A stretch of 64,000 nt of DNA from Hyperoplus lanceolatus (GCA_026929865.2 CM049405.1:17005001-17069000), one strand, 5' to 3'. Counted from the first letter of the stretch, positions 34,301 through 49,300 are shown. Translations and numbers: made by a program. Notes: generated from the sequence alone by a model not told the origin.

Positions 34301-37300
34301 TTTCATTTGGATTTATAAATACGCCAAAATCGTTTTAGATGCTTACAATAACGCAACTAACTCTCCAAATTACACAGTAACAAGGATTTTGTGGATTTGG
34401 GTTTACAGGGGCTTTAAGGAGCATGATATTGCAAAGTATGTCTAAAATAGGTGTGGGATGAACCTTCTATTTACCACTAGAGGAGCATGTACGGTGACAT
34501 TGTACTAAAGGGTCTCTTTAGGTACCTTCGCTCAATGTTCCTCTCCAGCGCTGCCAGCCTGATGACAGCTATGTCCAGTGGATTGTTGGGCTGACGTACC
34601 ACTCTACCAGGGAGTTGGTCCTGGTTAGTTTCTCTCTGTCCTTTCTTCTCCGGAGCGGGAGAATAGAAGAGCTTGTGTTCATGATAGACCAGATCCTCCC
34701 TCTCTGACTGGGGCTCAGGATTCATCCAGCCCTGCAAGGAAGACAGCAGGATAAAGGGCCATTACAAACAAAGCATTTGATAACAATGAGACAAAGTGAG
34801 GACCCAGTGGCTTATCTAAATTAATTGGATAATTACCAATAAAATGACACAAAATGATGGACTGTGTACGCTGTAGTAATAAGATGAAAGAGTACCTTGA
34901 CTTGCAGGCCAGCAGAGATGACTTTCCTCTCCAGATCCTGGACCTGCTGCAGCAGGCTGATGTCCACCTCCATGGCCTGCTCCTCAACACACCAACTCCC
35001 CACTGTCTCCTCACTCACCTCCTGCTTCTCTAGCTCCGCCACATCAAACACTGCCACGACAGATACCCACAAACAGTTAAGAAATCTCATTGTATTTCAT
35101 GTGAGGTGACCGATTGCCACGTCACAAAAGGTCAATTCACTGCTGACTCCTGACTTAAAGAGAGACCAGAGGAAATGTGGACCAACCGTCTTTGCTGTGG
35201 GCGCAGAGCCGGGTCATATACTCCATATGCTTTTGGATCTGTTTCTGCAAGACCTTCTCTCTGATGCCACGACTATGGAGGGCCCTGACCAGGCAGTGCA
35301 GTTCCTCAGTGTCTGACACCCTCCACCAGCCACACAGCATCTCTGCCAAAACACACATTTGCACAAACTTTACATATAAATTGTTGAATTTGAGTAATAT
35401 AAGGAAGTTGTATGTAATGAGTGTGTCAGATCAGTGGATATATTTAGCCTAGCTCATGTAATTTGTTTTTACCGGCAGTATAAAGCGAGTCTTACCCTCA
35501 GGGATGGGCTGAGGGCTAGGGTAAGCCTGGGGCTTGGCCCCCTCCACAGCAGGGAATGAGGCGGAAGCGGGCATGTCGCTCAGGGGCTCTGGGGTCTCAC
35601 TCTTGTTGACAGAGTTGTTATTTGCCATGTAGAAGACCTTGTTCCCATTACCCTCTGCATGATGTGAGGCCAGATCCAGCATGTGGGCTAGAGACGTGTC
35701 AGAGAGGGGTAGGCTGGGACTTGTCGCTGCACTCGACAGGTCAGACAGTGCCAGTCTGCCTTGATGACTGCCAGACTTTACATGCTGCCAAGACAAAATA
35801 TAAATACAAACATTTTAAACAATTAACAGATGACCATTTTATGCATAATGTATAAGGCAACTGCAGTGGTAGCACTTTAAGGTGGAGTCAGCGATTCTGG
35901 AGAAAGCTTGTTGTCAAAATCACTTTTTATCAAAATCTGTGAATATCTCCTCACAATCCGCTACCTGTAAAAAACAATTCAGTGTTGATACACAGCCTAG
36001 GCTCTCTTAACGGGCACGTTGCTACTGTAGAATATTGTGGTCCCCCTTTGTTTACATACCCGTTTACATAGCCTAGGATGTGTATTTTTCAACCCATACA
36101 CAGCACAAACAGATATTCACTGATCTTTGACAAAAAAGTGTTTTTTTTTTTCAAAGTTCGCCACCTTTAATAGTGTCCAACTTTTGGTTGCAGCTTGCCT
36201 GTGAAAATGCTAAGAGTTTTCATGCATTTGTCGCAGGGTAAGAAATGGTCATGTAATAGGGATTAATACTTGAAGCAGATAGTCAGTATTCTACAGAAGG
36301 CACAGCGTGATCTGGAATAATTGTGAGTGGTATGGTGATAGAGTTTGTTTTGTTTATCCACCAACCTGAAGGACAAACGTCTGCATGTTATTGATCCCAG
36401 CAGGAGCGCTGGAGCTGGCTGTCGCTGGGGGATTAGGGGAGAGGGAGGAGAGGGGGGATTTGATGGTGCTGCTCTGTAGAGGAGAGGAGGAGGAGGCAGT
36501 GTTTGGTGGGCTGCAGCCAGAGGTGACCGAGGACTCGTCACAGGGAGAGCGAGGCAAGAGGCTAAACCACTGCTTGCTCTTTTCTGTCAGCGCCTTGGCA
36601 ACAGCAAGCCGGTCGTCATGGAGGACGGACTGAGGGCTGCAGGTTATCCAGGGGCTGCTCTTGAGCACAAAGGGCACAGAAGAATCTGTTTTATCATTCA
36701 GTCCCTGCTGAGTGGTGGCTGAATGACTGTTCTGACTGCTGGGAGAATTGAGGTCTGAATCCTGAGCCATTTTGGCCACTTCAAGGAGTTTGCTGAGCTT
36801 AGATAAAGAGTGCGGTTTTTGGAGGAAGAGATTGAAGCTGTCTTTGTCCCTTTGCTGGCTCTCTGGCGTGGTTGTGTCGCCGTCTGTGCTCTGTGCCGGG
36901 CTGCTGGAGACCACTGGCTTCTCTGTCTCTTCCAGCTGCTCTTCTTCTTTTACCCTGATCTCCTGAGCTGTCCATGGCCTTTTCCTCTCTTTCTCTGCCT
37001 CTTCAGAACCTGGGGAAAACAAAATGAGAGCCAATGTAAAAACTCAGGCAAAGTGTACGCAAAAGAAAAAAACATTCACATTTCTATCCTGAAGAGAAGA
37101 GAAAACAGTTGTTTGGTTTGCACCTTCACAGCTCTCCATGCCTTCCACAAAGACACCACCGCACTGAGGAAGGGCCCAGTATCGTCTCTTGTAGCGGTCT
37201 TGTCCAACCGGCGTGAAGCGCAGCGATTGAGACGAGTCAAATAACTTCTGTCGGATCTGACTCTGTTGCTGAAGAGACAGGGAAAAGTACAGCTGTTAAG

Positions 37301-40300
37301 ATGAATTGATGATGCGTATCCTGAGAACCAAAAAAATTAAAATAGTCTCATAGGGTTTATTTACCTTTTGTGTTTTCTCTAGCTGTTTCTCCAGCTCCTC
37401 CATGCTGGCTGAGTGTACACTGTCGTCCTAAGATGAATAGAACTCATGAGTGTGAGGCCAGTGGAACCAGGCTGACATTTAACTATAATAAAAGAGATGG
37501 ATTTAGCCACTGGCTCCGGCAAAGCCATTGGGGCTGTCACTGACCTCTTCCTCACATATCTCTGCTTTCTTCCCCTTCTTTCCTCCACCTGCTTCCTCCT
37601 CCTCCTCCTCCTCTTCCTCTCCTTGCTCGTCACTGTCGTCTTCCTCATCCTCTTCCTCCTCACTGTCTCCTTCTTTCCTCTTGCTTTTGTTCCTGGCATT
37701 AGGGAGGACGGAGGAGGTGAGGCTGTCTTCCCCACCCACACTGCTTTCTCTCTTCCCTGTCTTCTTGGCATGGATGCTCCTCAATCTTTAAAGACAAAAA
37801 AAATTGACAGATATTAATTTAATTTCATGTATTTGCAGCTCTTGACCATAGTACCATGGTATGGAGCACAACACATTCAAATAATTCAAAACAATGGCAT
37901 ATGGCATGGACAAAAAAACACTACCGTACTTTCCGGCCTATAAGGCGCACTGGACTATAAGCTGCAGGTGTTATAATGTTTAATTACCATATGTAAGAGT
38001 TCGTGCACAGAGGGGATTGTCGGGAAAGAGATGGCTGCTTGAGCTCCCATTTATTAACATTTCAACAAACAAGTTGCATATTTGCATAACATATTCAAGT
38101 GTTACCATTTAGTGCAATAGCTAGGGATGGACACGAGTGTTTTCACTACTCGTGTGATCGCTTGCATTCCTCGAGGATCAATCGATTCCTCGTTAAACTT
38201 TTTTAAATTTTTAGATCGCAGCGCATCTGTCTGCAGAATAACGGTGCATCGCAATAAAGCCAATAACCTGCGCTTAATGCTTCTTGTCAAACAGTCACAG
38301 TTGCCATATGATTGTAAGGATTTATCTTCCACAAGTTTAAAACACATTTTCCTAACTGAAAGTAATTAAATAAGCGGGCCACAATTTAAACCGATCGATT
38401 AGGTCTGCGGTGGAGAGAAAAAAAAGAGAGAGAAAAAAAGCATGGGCTGTAGTTGGCTAACCATCAAAATAGACACCATTTAAAATAAGAAGGGCAGCAA
38501 ATAGCCCACAATCAAATTATTGTCCTACAATTTAAACACATAGATAGGCTAAATAACTCACCAAAGCAGTAGATGTATATCCAACCGCGTAATGCCCACT
38601 CCGTGTCCGTGACTAATTACCGCGACTAATTCCTCGTTAACGGAACGTTGCACCGGTCGGCTTTTGAATCTCAATCCTATATTCCATAATAAAGGCTTCT
38701 TAACTGTCGTTTGCTCGAATGTGCCCGAAGTCAGCTTGGCTTCTTTACGTAACTTTCCAAGTTTTCCAGCAACGCATTCAGCTGCGCCGTGCTGTAGAGA
38801 CCACACACTGGCTGCTATGCACGGAGGTGGCAGTTATTTGCGGTTGCTGTTTGACACAACGCTTAGTTTATTTAACTTGGATCAAACTATTTAATTTTGT
38901 TAAACTTTATTTTATCCGTTTTGTGCCGTTTTGTACACGTATATAACATTTTAAAATAGGGGCGGCCCGCCGGCCGGCCCAAATGCTACAAACACTAAAA
39001 AAAACAAAAAACGAAAATCATCCAACAATCGAGATCATTTGAAACGAGGAGTATAGTTAGTACTCGATTACTAACGCCCATCCCTAGTAGCTACAGAACA
39101 TATACTGTGCTGTGTAATAACAGGGTCGAAAAACGGGGGGAAAGTCGCGGCTTATAGGCCGAAAAGTACGGTACTTAAACAATCAAAGGACATTTTTCAA
39201 AAAGGCTTCTATTTTACCAATAACTTTAAGCCTCTCCGACCTCAAAAGCAAAATGTATTTAAACTTAGATAGAAAGTTAACATAACCTTTCGGCAGGTAC
39301 TTTTTCCTATAATACATTTCATTTATATTATTACACTCAAACAGGACATGATACTCATCGCCAAAACAATTGTCATCACAAAGGTTACAATTTCTCTAAT
39401 TTCAAATCAAGCCCTTTATATCTTCCAATGACCTTAGGAATTCTGGTGTTTTTGACTCTGAAATTACAGATAGCCTGTCAGCAGATACTAGTTCAGCTTT
39501 CACAACATTTTCATGTATAGTATGCACAGAATGTACCATTAACCCGTTAGATGATTGCTGATACTCACTTGCGAAGCTTTCCCTCGACAGCCCACTTATC
39601 CTTCCTCAGGTTGGTCATATGGTCGATGTTTTTGTCGATTTCACTGCAAAGCATCAGACAATAATGAAGTTTGGTGAAATAAAAAAAGAGTAGCAGGATG
39701 CATTTGCACCAGGCAGCGCAGCAGTGTGTTTCAAAGTGTTACAAGTACTAATGAAAAATGTATGAACATATTTGATGCAACCTAGTGAAACTGTCCATCA
39801 GACCACTATTTGAAATATTACGTTAGAAACCTTTGGTATGCTAATAAAATGAGAGCTTGTATGAATAAAACAAGCCGACACTCTCCGACACAGAGATGAA
39901 CTTGTTTGCTTTACATTAGGACACACTTTTTATACAGTGCGCTGAATCATTTTCACAGGCAAACACTGATTTGAACACAAATGTATCAAAGCCTTAAAAG
40001 GACAGTGATTTTAGACGTAGTTTTACTGTGAATAGTCCATTCAAATGTCTACACAAATTTGAGACTGCTTTATTTGTTAAATTGTAAAATTATAAGACAA
40101 AATGACAGATTGTCAGAAAGAGGCAGGACCCGCACCTGATCACAGCCTTGCTGCAGCAGAGCTCATTGACCAGGAACACTAGCATAGAGGCCTTCTGTGG
40201 CGGGCTGTGGGCCTTGAAGGTTTTGGTCCTGAGGCTGAGGGCCAGAGCAGCCAGCTCTGTGTGCTCACAGTGAGCCGCCATGTAGATCCGCAAAATCTCA

Positions 40301-43300
40301 GACACATTGCCTCTGTTGATCCCCACATTAGTCAGGTGGTCCCCCAACGCTGTCTTAGTCTGACAGAAACAAAGTGTTTCAAACAATGTTTAGACAAGTA
40401 TTAATGCAATGTTATGTATAATCACATAAAAACATGATTATGCCCTACAGTACAGCATTGTCAAATGGCCTTGGGGAATTAATTAAAAATGGTTTGAAAG
40501 TGATATGCATATAGCTACTAACATGTAGTAAAAATTGATACCCTCCGAAACCCTATATGTAGCCACACAGAGCCTGATTTCTGATGAATCCTTACGAGGT
40601 ACTGTATTCTATTCAGATATCTTTTATGATACAAAACTCTACTTGCAAGAAACTAGTGACATTTCAGAAGCAGTGAACAGTGATCTGAATATATTTGACG
40701 GGCAGATAGTAGCAGGGTTGGGCCTGTTCTTGTGCACACACAGAGGAGGAAAAACTTATAATTTTACAATGCTACAAGTTCATCAGTGAATTAACAGACT
40801 CTCACCTTGTGACCTGCAGGTATGCCAGGATCACACACAACTGCAGCGAGCATGCTCACTAGCAGGTCCTGCACCTTGCCCATACTCTGCCCCATGTTGA
40901 GCAAGCCCTCCTGAAGAACACCGAGGTTGAGTGTGTTTGGATTGATGTCTAACCTCAGGACCTTCCCAAAGCTGTGGAGAAACTGCAGCACCACCAGGCA
41001 GTCAGAGAAGGTACTTCCTGGTAAGACCAGTCCAGGGATTTTGGACAACTCTGGAAGTGACTGGACAGAAGAAAAAAAATTAAAAAAAGATATTAAAAAT
41101 GAGATACTTTAGAATTATCTTTATCCAGAGATTTCGTATAAAGAAAAGGATCCTCAATCAGACAATTACAAAATCAGCCTATGATCATCCTGAGAATATA
41201 TCGAGAATTAAAGGACTTATGTCTCAGCAGTATTGAGAAAGACCTGTCCATGTGTCAAGTCTCGTAATGCTCTCTATAAAAGGTTTCACAATTGTTCAAA
41301 TAATTTATTTAAACACCAATACTCTATTATAATTGATTGAAATGTACAATTAATTTAACAATTCAAACCAACTCTGTCTCTGAAGTCCTGGTATACAACA
41401 TTTCTTAATAAAGGCCAGAAGTATTTTTATTTGTATTCATCAGTATCTGGTCAGTAATAATCTGATTGGTGTTATGCCATCAGTAGCCACTTGGTGGCAG
41501 TGTTTGGACCTACCTGCTCTCCTTTTAATCAATTCCAGGTGCTTTCAGTGATATTACTCATCTATTTTGGTAGATCTGATATTAAAACAATGGAATCATA
41601 AATGTGTCAAAAGCATTTCTAATCTGCTTGTTTATAGCTCCTGCAGTGATTACATTGAGTGATTCCCATGTTGTTTCCGTGCTGGTGAAAAAATCCAATC
41701 TTTCCACACACATTTAGTCCACACAGATGGAGACTATCCACGGTGACACACATGGACTAATTTTCATCTGCCAGCAGCCTCCACATTGTGTGGTGATTAC
41801 CTTATGATCTGCTAAACACATGTCTTCATTTGGCTTCTTCAGCTCCCTCGCTTTTTCCAGTTCCAGTCTTCTGAGCTCCAGCTTCCTCTCCTTGTTCATC
41901 CGTTTCTCATCCTTCTTCTCCTTCTTCAGACGGTCTTTCTCCTATAACCGAGACAAAGCGAAAAGCATAATTGACACAGTTGCAAGACTTTCACAAGAGA
42001 TGAAGGGATATTTCTTTTTACAGTGTAGCAGAAGACAGGGGAGGGAAATGACCAGGAACAAGTGTTGACCCACCTCTGCCTTCTTACGGGCCTCCACTGC
42101 CTTCATGAGCATCAAGTGCTGCCTGCGTCTTTCCCTTTCCTGTCAGGGCACCAACACACACACACACACACATAGTTTATAACCTATTCACAGGGCTCAT
42201 ATATGCAATACACACGCACGACTGCCAATAACATGCACAGTAGAAACAGAAACACAGATATCCATTCACCAACAATCATCCCACAATCAAGACGTTGCAC
42301 ATTGCACTGTGGTTAACGTGTAAAAACACACAACAGTTAAACCAAATGGAACACAATGATGGACAAAAATAAAAGCTTAATTTGCCAGTAGTGATGCATA
42401 CGAAAAGCATAAGCTCAAAGTTAGAAACAGCCATTATTACAGTGAGCATGTTGGCAAGCGCCGAGCAGGAGACTGAAAGGTACAGGCCAAGAGTTTTAGA
42501 ATCATTAGGCAGCAGATATTTAGTGTTACAACAGCAACAACAAGCAAAGCATTGAATCTCTCATCAATTCAAGGATAATTCATTTTGTATGAAACCATCA
42601 AGACATCCTGTAGATCAAACTTAAAAATGATTATATGTGAACTGTGCTATATTTACAGTCTAAACTACAGGGTCAATCTCCTCTATAATCACCTCCTTTA
42701 CAGCGTAGATATATTTAATGAGGATAATGCCGCAAATTAAAAAAAAACAAAAACACAATAAAATATAAAAGTCTCAAATAAGGAAAAAATTAATAACATA
42801 AAGCATCCATTAACTCAGTGGTGTAAATCACTGGCAGGATTGCAAGCTTTATATGGATTTTACTCTGGGTGATGGATTAGAAAGTTGGCTCGCATGCTGT
42901 AGAGTGAAAGGATTTTGAGTACCTTTAATTAAATCAATCCCAAAGCACAAACAATCTAATAGGTAGATGGTGTTCTCTCAAGCTGTCAGAGTGCTTTGTT
43001 GTATTTTCTGTGGAGCTAAGGCATTTTTTGATCTTATCGGGGCAGATAATGGATGCGTTTTCTCTGGGAGACGAATAGCGCAGACGTATGCAGTGCACTG
43101 TTCTGGAAAAGCCATGCGGAAGGATGTGGTAGTATTACTGCAGCCCAATGCTACACTTTTACGCATTGCTATAATGGCAACCATTTATCACGACAACATG
43201 TTCACAATATGTTGTTAAATGTACAGAAACAAACATACCCATACCATATCTAGTCTATGCCTCTCCAACTCCTGGGAGAAAGAGTTGGCAAAGTATTAAG

Positions 43301-46300
43301 AAATAGAAGAATCACACATGAAAATCAATGCAAGAAAAATCAGACCAATGCTAAGGCTAAATAAAGACACCCAAGAACCAAACATTTGACAGGATATACT
43401 GTACATTATAACTGTATTAGGCAACAACAAATGATCATCTCCAAGAAGTTTTTGTTTTAACAAAGAGTTAGAAGGGCTTTTGTATAATGTGGTCGTGCAC
43501 AAAATGCCTACCTGGTGCTTCAGTATGACAGCTTGCAGCCTTCTTATCTCCTTCTCCTTAAAAAACAAAAAGATTAACTCAATTAGAAACCAAAACCTAC
43601 ACACACACAAATGTATATAATTGTAAGTTGCGAGGTGAACACATGTTCTTAAATGTCATCTTTCTCACCTTATTGCGCTTTGCAGACTCGATTATTTTGG
43701 CATTGGCTGCCTCCTCTTTTTTCCTTTTTTTCATCTGTACATGTAAAACAGATCATAAGGTCATGCCCCACACACAAATGCATACTGTTCATACATCACA
43801 GGAAAGCTTTAAATGAATAAACCCTTGATGGTACTTGATTTTTCTTGATTCAAAATATTAAGTTAAAATAATAAAGGACCAGGAATATTATCTTAAATGT
43901 ATTGAATACATTTACACCTGGTTTGTAAAAGAAATGTTAAGTGATGTACTTAATATAACAAGTAGGTGTTGTGTTAATGCCGTCGAAAAAAAATCAAACC
44001 TATTGGAATTTTGAGCAATGAGATGATTATTTCCTCCCATTCACACTGAAAGACAAATTGTCTGTGATTATTACCAAACACCAGCAGGCAGTGAGAATAA
44101 ATTAGGCAAACTACTAGCGGTAATTACAGCCCCAACAAAATCCTGTTAAGAGCCGCTTGCCAAGCGCGTCAACTGAAATTTGATTTATAAGAATCAAATA
44201 CATCACAGCTTATATTAGAGAGGGAAGGCAAAACAGGTATTTCACCTAGCCAAGCTAAACTCTGGGCCTAATTAATGAAGTACTGTATTATGCATTAAGC
44301 TCCATCATGCTTGGAGGAGATTTTCATATTCAATGGTGCTTTTACAAAAAAAGAAGCTGAAAAAAAACAACAACTAAGCATTAGTAACATGTACTCACTA
44401 GGTGTGACCAGAAGTAGGAACACACAATTCACAAATAGCCTTTGGTCTGGTTTTTAAAAAAATCCCATCAACAGCAGAAAGGAAGTGTTTTAGGATGTTT
44501 CTGCAATAACTTTCAAGACGAACCTCGAGAATTCGCTGTGCACGGAGTTCTTTCTCCATACGAATTTGCTGAATGCGCTTGATCTTCTCCTGGTAAAAGG
44601 GGATGAGGGGAAGATCAAATGAATTAACAAGTCAAGCATGTTATAGATTGGCGGCTGGGCTAAGCGGTGTGAAGAAGTATAGTGGGTCCATGCAGATGAG
44701 GAGCACACAGAACGGAATATGAACGGAGCAGCTGCAGACAGTTATGAAGCTTTGCATGGGAAATTAAACAATGCACGCAAAGACAAATCCTTACTTGATG
44801 TTTAAGAATCTTCATCTGTTCCCTCTTTTTCCGCCTCTCCTCTGTGGCCATTATTGCTGGAAGACACAAAACAAATTAGGCTCGCACGCAGCATCCTGGT
44901 GTAGCTTTAAAGAGAGGAGTCGTGGGAGGAATCAGCCGCTCACCTTGTTGCTTCTTTGCCTCCTTGGCTGCTTGTGCCATGGCCTGTTTCTCAAGTTTTC
45001 TCATCATCTTGATGTGAGCTGCCTGTCGAGCTATTTCTGCAACATATTGAAATGTGTTGTTACTGAAATCACAGACCCTACCGACCCTAAACTTTAACAA
45101 AAGACTGATCTACAGATTACACTTCCCCAAATCCCTCTCTACAACCTCCACAGAAATTGCCTAAAGTTTTTTGCAACAAGCTACTGTTTTTATATGCAAT
45201 AATGGCGACATGGCTTATTGAGAAATCCTTATTGCTGCATCTTCTTAGATCGTTTTTTGCCATGTGTAATTGCAGAAAGAACCCCTGTACAACTTGATTT
45301 GGAGGAAATGAAAAAAATAAATGCTGTTAACTTCTGCACAGCTTTTAAACTTATTCAAAGCCGAGCTGGAAATATCATGAGTTTGAATCATTTTATGTCG
45401 AGTTGTCCAATTAAAGAAAAAAAAAAGGTCAAATCAAAAAAACTATACTGAAACAAAGACAATAGTTCCTGGTGTGTAACGGCTGATTTTCTCTTGAACA
45501 GACAGTTTCTTGTAGAATGTAAACTGACCTTGAGCCTCCTGTTTGCGTAGCAGCTTGGTATCGCTGACATCTTGGATATTATTTTCACCAACATTAAGAG
45601 GATGTATTTTCCATTGTCTGGCCCCAGTGCCATCAATTATCGGCTGCTGCTCAGATGTCGTGCTACGGCTGCGCCTCCCATCCATCGCTATGATTCTGGG
45701 AGTGATCTCCTCCTCTGCCAACGAGATCCACTGTAAACCCTGCTTCATTTCAAAGGAAAAGGAAAGAAGGAGAGATCGCTTTAATTTGTGGATTTTGATG
45801 TTGACTGGCGTAACTCCTTCAAGCTCCAGCATTGAGGCTGTGTAGGGAATACACAACAAGTCCGATTCTTATTGTGCATCTGGAAAAAAGAAGACTATTT
45901 TCCGTGCTTAAAAATAGATATTAAATACAATTTTAACTTATTAAATAAAGAACTCTGACCATGAGCAGGTGTGTTCATTTATATGATTTGGTCTCCACTA
46001 AAATGTGGCTGTAACGGTTTTATCTCTTTTTAACCTGGTGTTTTCAGCAAACAAATATGTGCACTGAAATAACGGTCAACGCAGCTTTATCAGTTACAAA
46101 TTACAGCATTAATGTAGTATACAACAATAGATTGTAATAAATATTACATTTTATGAATTATTTAACTTTTCCATCAATGATTACATGACATATTTTCTGA
46201 AGAAGAAATATCAACAGGGAATAAACTAAACAGGAATTCTAGTCGTAAAAAAACCTTTACCTCTGGCCCTTCTCTGGCTTCATAGAAGTCCCCAACTTTG

Positions 46301-49300
46301 ATTTTTGTACTGAAGCTGAAGTTATCCCGAGAGATTTCAGTGATTCCATTCCGCATTAAGTACTGCAGAGAAAGAAATTATGCATATTAAATAAAGAATG
46401 GTTGAGAACTTCCAGCCATATTAACTGGTCCATCAAAAAACATAATTTCCCACATGAGGGCAACTACATAATGCTATTCTGATGGAGTGCGCATGTGAAA
46501 TAATTTAAGGCTTTAGATCTACTTTCCATACAATAGAACTACACATTGTAGAGTTACCTTCATTACGTCAGGATACTGGCGTAGCTTCTTCCCACATGGA
46601 GCAAAGTAAGATACCTCTCCTTGCAGACGACCTGCCGTGGTCCTGACTCGGGTCTCTCTCTGCCACCTGATCAATGAAATAGAAGGTACTTCATAGTTAA
46701 TTATTTAGCACACAAACAATATCATAACCACTGTATAGCTGTATTCATTCATCATTAATATAGATTTAGTAAACTGAATGTTTCCCCATTTAAGTCCCAT
46801 CCAGCAGTTGAATTATATTGTGTCAATATTTGGATGGATACATTTCATTATTTCATTCGTTTAACAGTGTGTAAACAAGGAGATAAACTAGCTAAATTAT
46901 GTCTGTACAGCTACTGTGTACATTTAGCCTGTGGCCCTTTCATTAATCACACTCCTAAATGGCCACGGGCCAAGTCGGGAGACCCATCAGTTCCCATGAG
47001 CTTCACCGGAGAGAGCAGCCATTGCTTCCAGAATGGACATATAGGAAAAAGGCTGATAAGCAGACGTGTGGCCTCTGTTTCCTGTGAACCTGTTGATGAA
47101 AAACATCCCTGCAAAGATGAAAGGCAGCCCTGTGTTTCCGAGGCTGCAGAATTTGTGGGCAAGGAGCTGCTAATGTTGCATGTCTGTGTTGAGGCTGGAT
47201 GCAATTAACCCCTTGATGCTGAATTGGTGGGCCTCATTTCATTTCCTGCCCACTAGGACCTTACTGCTCCAGACTGGGGTTTTTAAAAGGCGCCTAAAAA
47301 GGAAGGCACAAAGTTTTTTTGTGGTCTACTCCTACTTACCTCTTGATGAAGATACAGTATCTCACAAAAGTGAGTACACCCCTAACATTTCTTCAAATAT
47401 TTCATTATATCTTTCCATGCGACAACACTGAATAAATGACACTTTGATACAATGTCAAGTAGTCAGTGTACAGCTTGTATAACAGTGTAAATTTACTGTC
47501 CCCTCAAAATAACTCGACACACAGCCATTAATGTCTAAACTGCTGGCAACAAAAGTGAGTACACCCCTAAGAAAAAATGTCCAAATTGGGCCCAAAGTGT
47601 CAATATTTTGTTTTGCCATCATTATTGTCTAGCACTGCCTTAACCCTCTTGGGCATGTAGTTCACTAGAGCTTCACAGGTTGCAACTGGAATCCTCTTCC
47701 ACCCATTCATGACGACATCAAGGAGCTGGTGGATATTAGAGCCCTTGCGCTCCTCCATCTCCCGTTTTAGGATGCCCCAAAGATGCTCAATAGGGTTTAA
47801 GACTGGAGACATGCTTGGCCAGTCCATAACCTTTACCCTCAGCTTCTTTAGCAAGCCAGTGGTCGTTCGGAGGGGTGTTTGGGGTCGTTATCATGTTGCA
47901 GTACTGCCCTGCGGCCCAGTTTATGAAGGAAGGGGATCATGCTCTGCTTCAGTATGTCACAGTACATGTTAGAATTCAATGAACTGTAGATCCCCAGTGC
48001 TGGCAGCACTCATGCAGCCCCAGACCATGACACTCCAACCACCATGCTTGACTCTAGGCAAGACACACTTGTCTTTGTACTCCTCACCTGGTTGCCGCTC
48101 TATACTCTTAACACCATCTGAACCAAATAAATGTATTTTGGTCTCATCAGACAACAGGACATGGTTGCAGTAATCCATGTCCGTAGTCTGTTTGTCTTCA
48201 GCAAACTTTTTGTGGGGTTTCTTGTGCATCATCTTTAGAATAGGCTTCCTTCTGGGATGACAGCCATGCAGACCAGTATGATGCAGAGTGCGGCGTATGG
48301 TCTGAGCACTGACAGGTTGACCCCCCATCCCTTCAAGCCCTTCAGCAATGCTGGCAGCACTCATACGTCTATTTTCCAAAGCCAACCTCTGTGTACGACG
48401 CTGACCATGTGCACTCAACCTTCGTAAACTGGGCCGCAGGGTGGTATTGCAACATGATAACGACCCCAAACACACCTCCAAGACGACCAGTGGCTTGCTA
48501 AAAAAGCTGAGGGTAAAGGTTATGGCCTGGCCAAGCCTGTCTCCAGACCTAAACCCTATTGAGCATCTTTGGGGCATCCTCAAACGGAAGGTGGAGGAGC
48601 GCAAGGTCTTTAATATCCACCAGCTCTGTGATGCTGTCATAAATGGGTGGAAGAGGGTTCCAGTTGCAACCTGTGAAGCTCTAGTGAACTACATGCCCAA
48701 GAGGGTTAAGGCAGTGCTGGAAAATAATGGTGGCCACACAAAATATTTACACTTTGGGCCCAATTTGTAAATTTTTTCTAAGGGGTGTACTCACTTTTGT
48801 TGCCAGCAGTTTAGACATTAATGGCTGTGTGTCGAGTTATTTTGAGGGGACAGGAAATTTACACTGTTATACAAGCTGTACACTGACTACTTTACATTGT
48901 ATCAAAGTGTCATTTATTCAGTGTTGTCCCATGGAAAGATATAAAGAAAACTGTGAAGAAATGTGAGGGGTGTACTCACTTTTGTGAGATACTGTATCTA
49001 TGTCCTAACATCAGGAATGGGTCTACTAGTGTGTTAATAAAAAAACATACACTGTATTTACCATGGGAAAATTATCTGAGCATGATTAATGCCTTCTGCA
49101 CCTACTTTTACACATGGATATGCCCCAACTACAGACGACAGCCAAATATCGTGCCCATGGCGTTATGTCAGTACTTGTTGAAAGATTGTTGGCGGCTCCA
49201 CAAAAAAAAAAAAGATGACCGCAAACAACGTTTTAGGAAAGAAAAGGTCACTTGTCAGGCCTACAGTGAGCTGACATTTCACCATGACACCGATTGCATA

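Larger units (their letters stand above)
47355..48994 (-). mobile_element. Fold-back Tc1-like transposon, 1,640 bp
   Basis: The ends are TA-CAGTATCTCACAAAAGTG and its inverted form followed by TA, the Tc1/mariner target. Each end has two copies of CAAAAGTGAGTACACCCCTA about 190 bp apart, the IR/DR arrangement. Both arms (about 47355-47928 and 48419-48994) carry the last ~100 residues of transposase in opposite orientations. Minus-strand: PIEHLWGILKREMEERKGSN. Plus-strand: PIEHLWGILKRKVEERKVFN. The 490-bp centre holds the transposase middle (minus strand). The helix-turn-helix N-terminus and the original 5' end are missing, replaced by an inverted duplicate of the 3' half. Confidence 0.9.
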
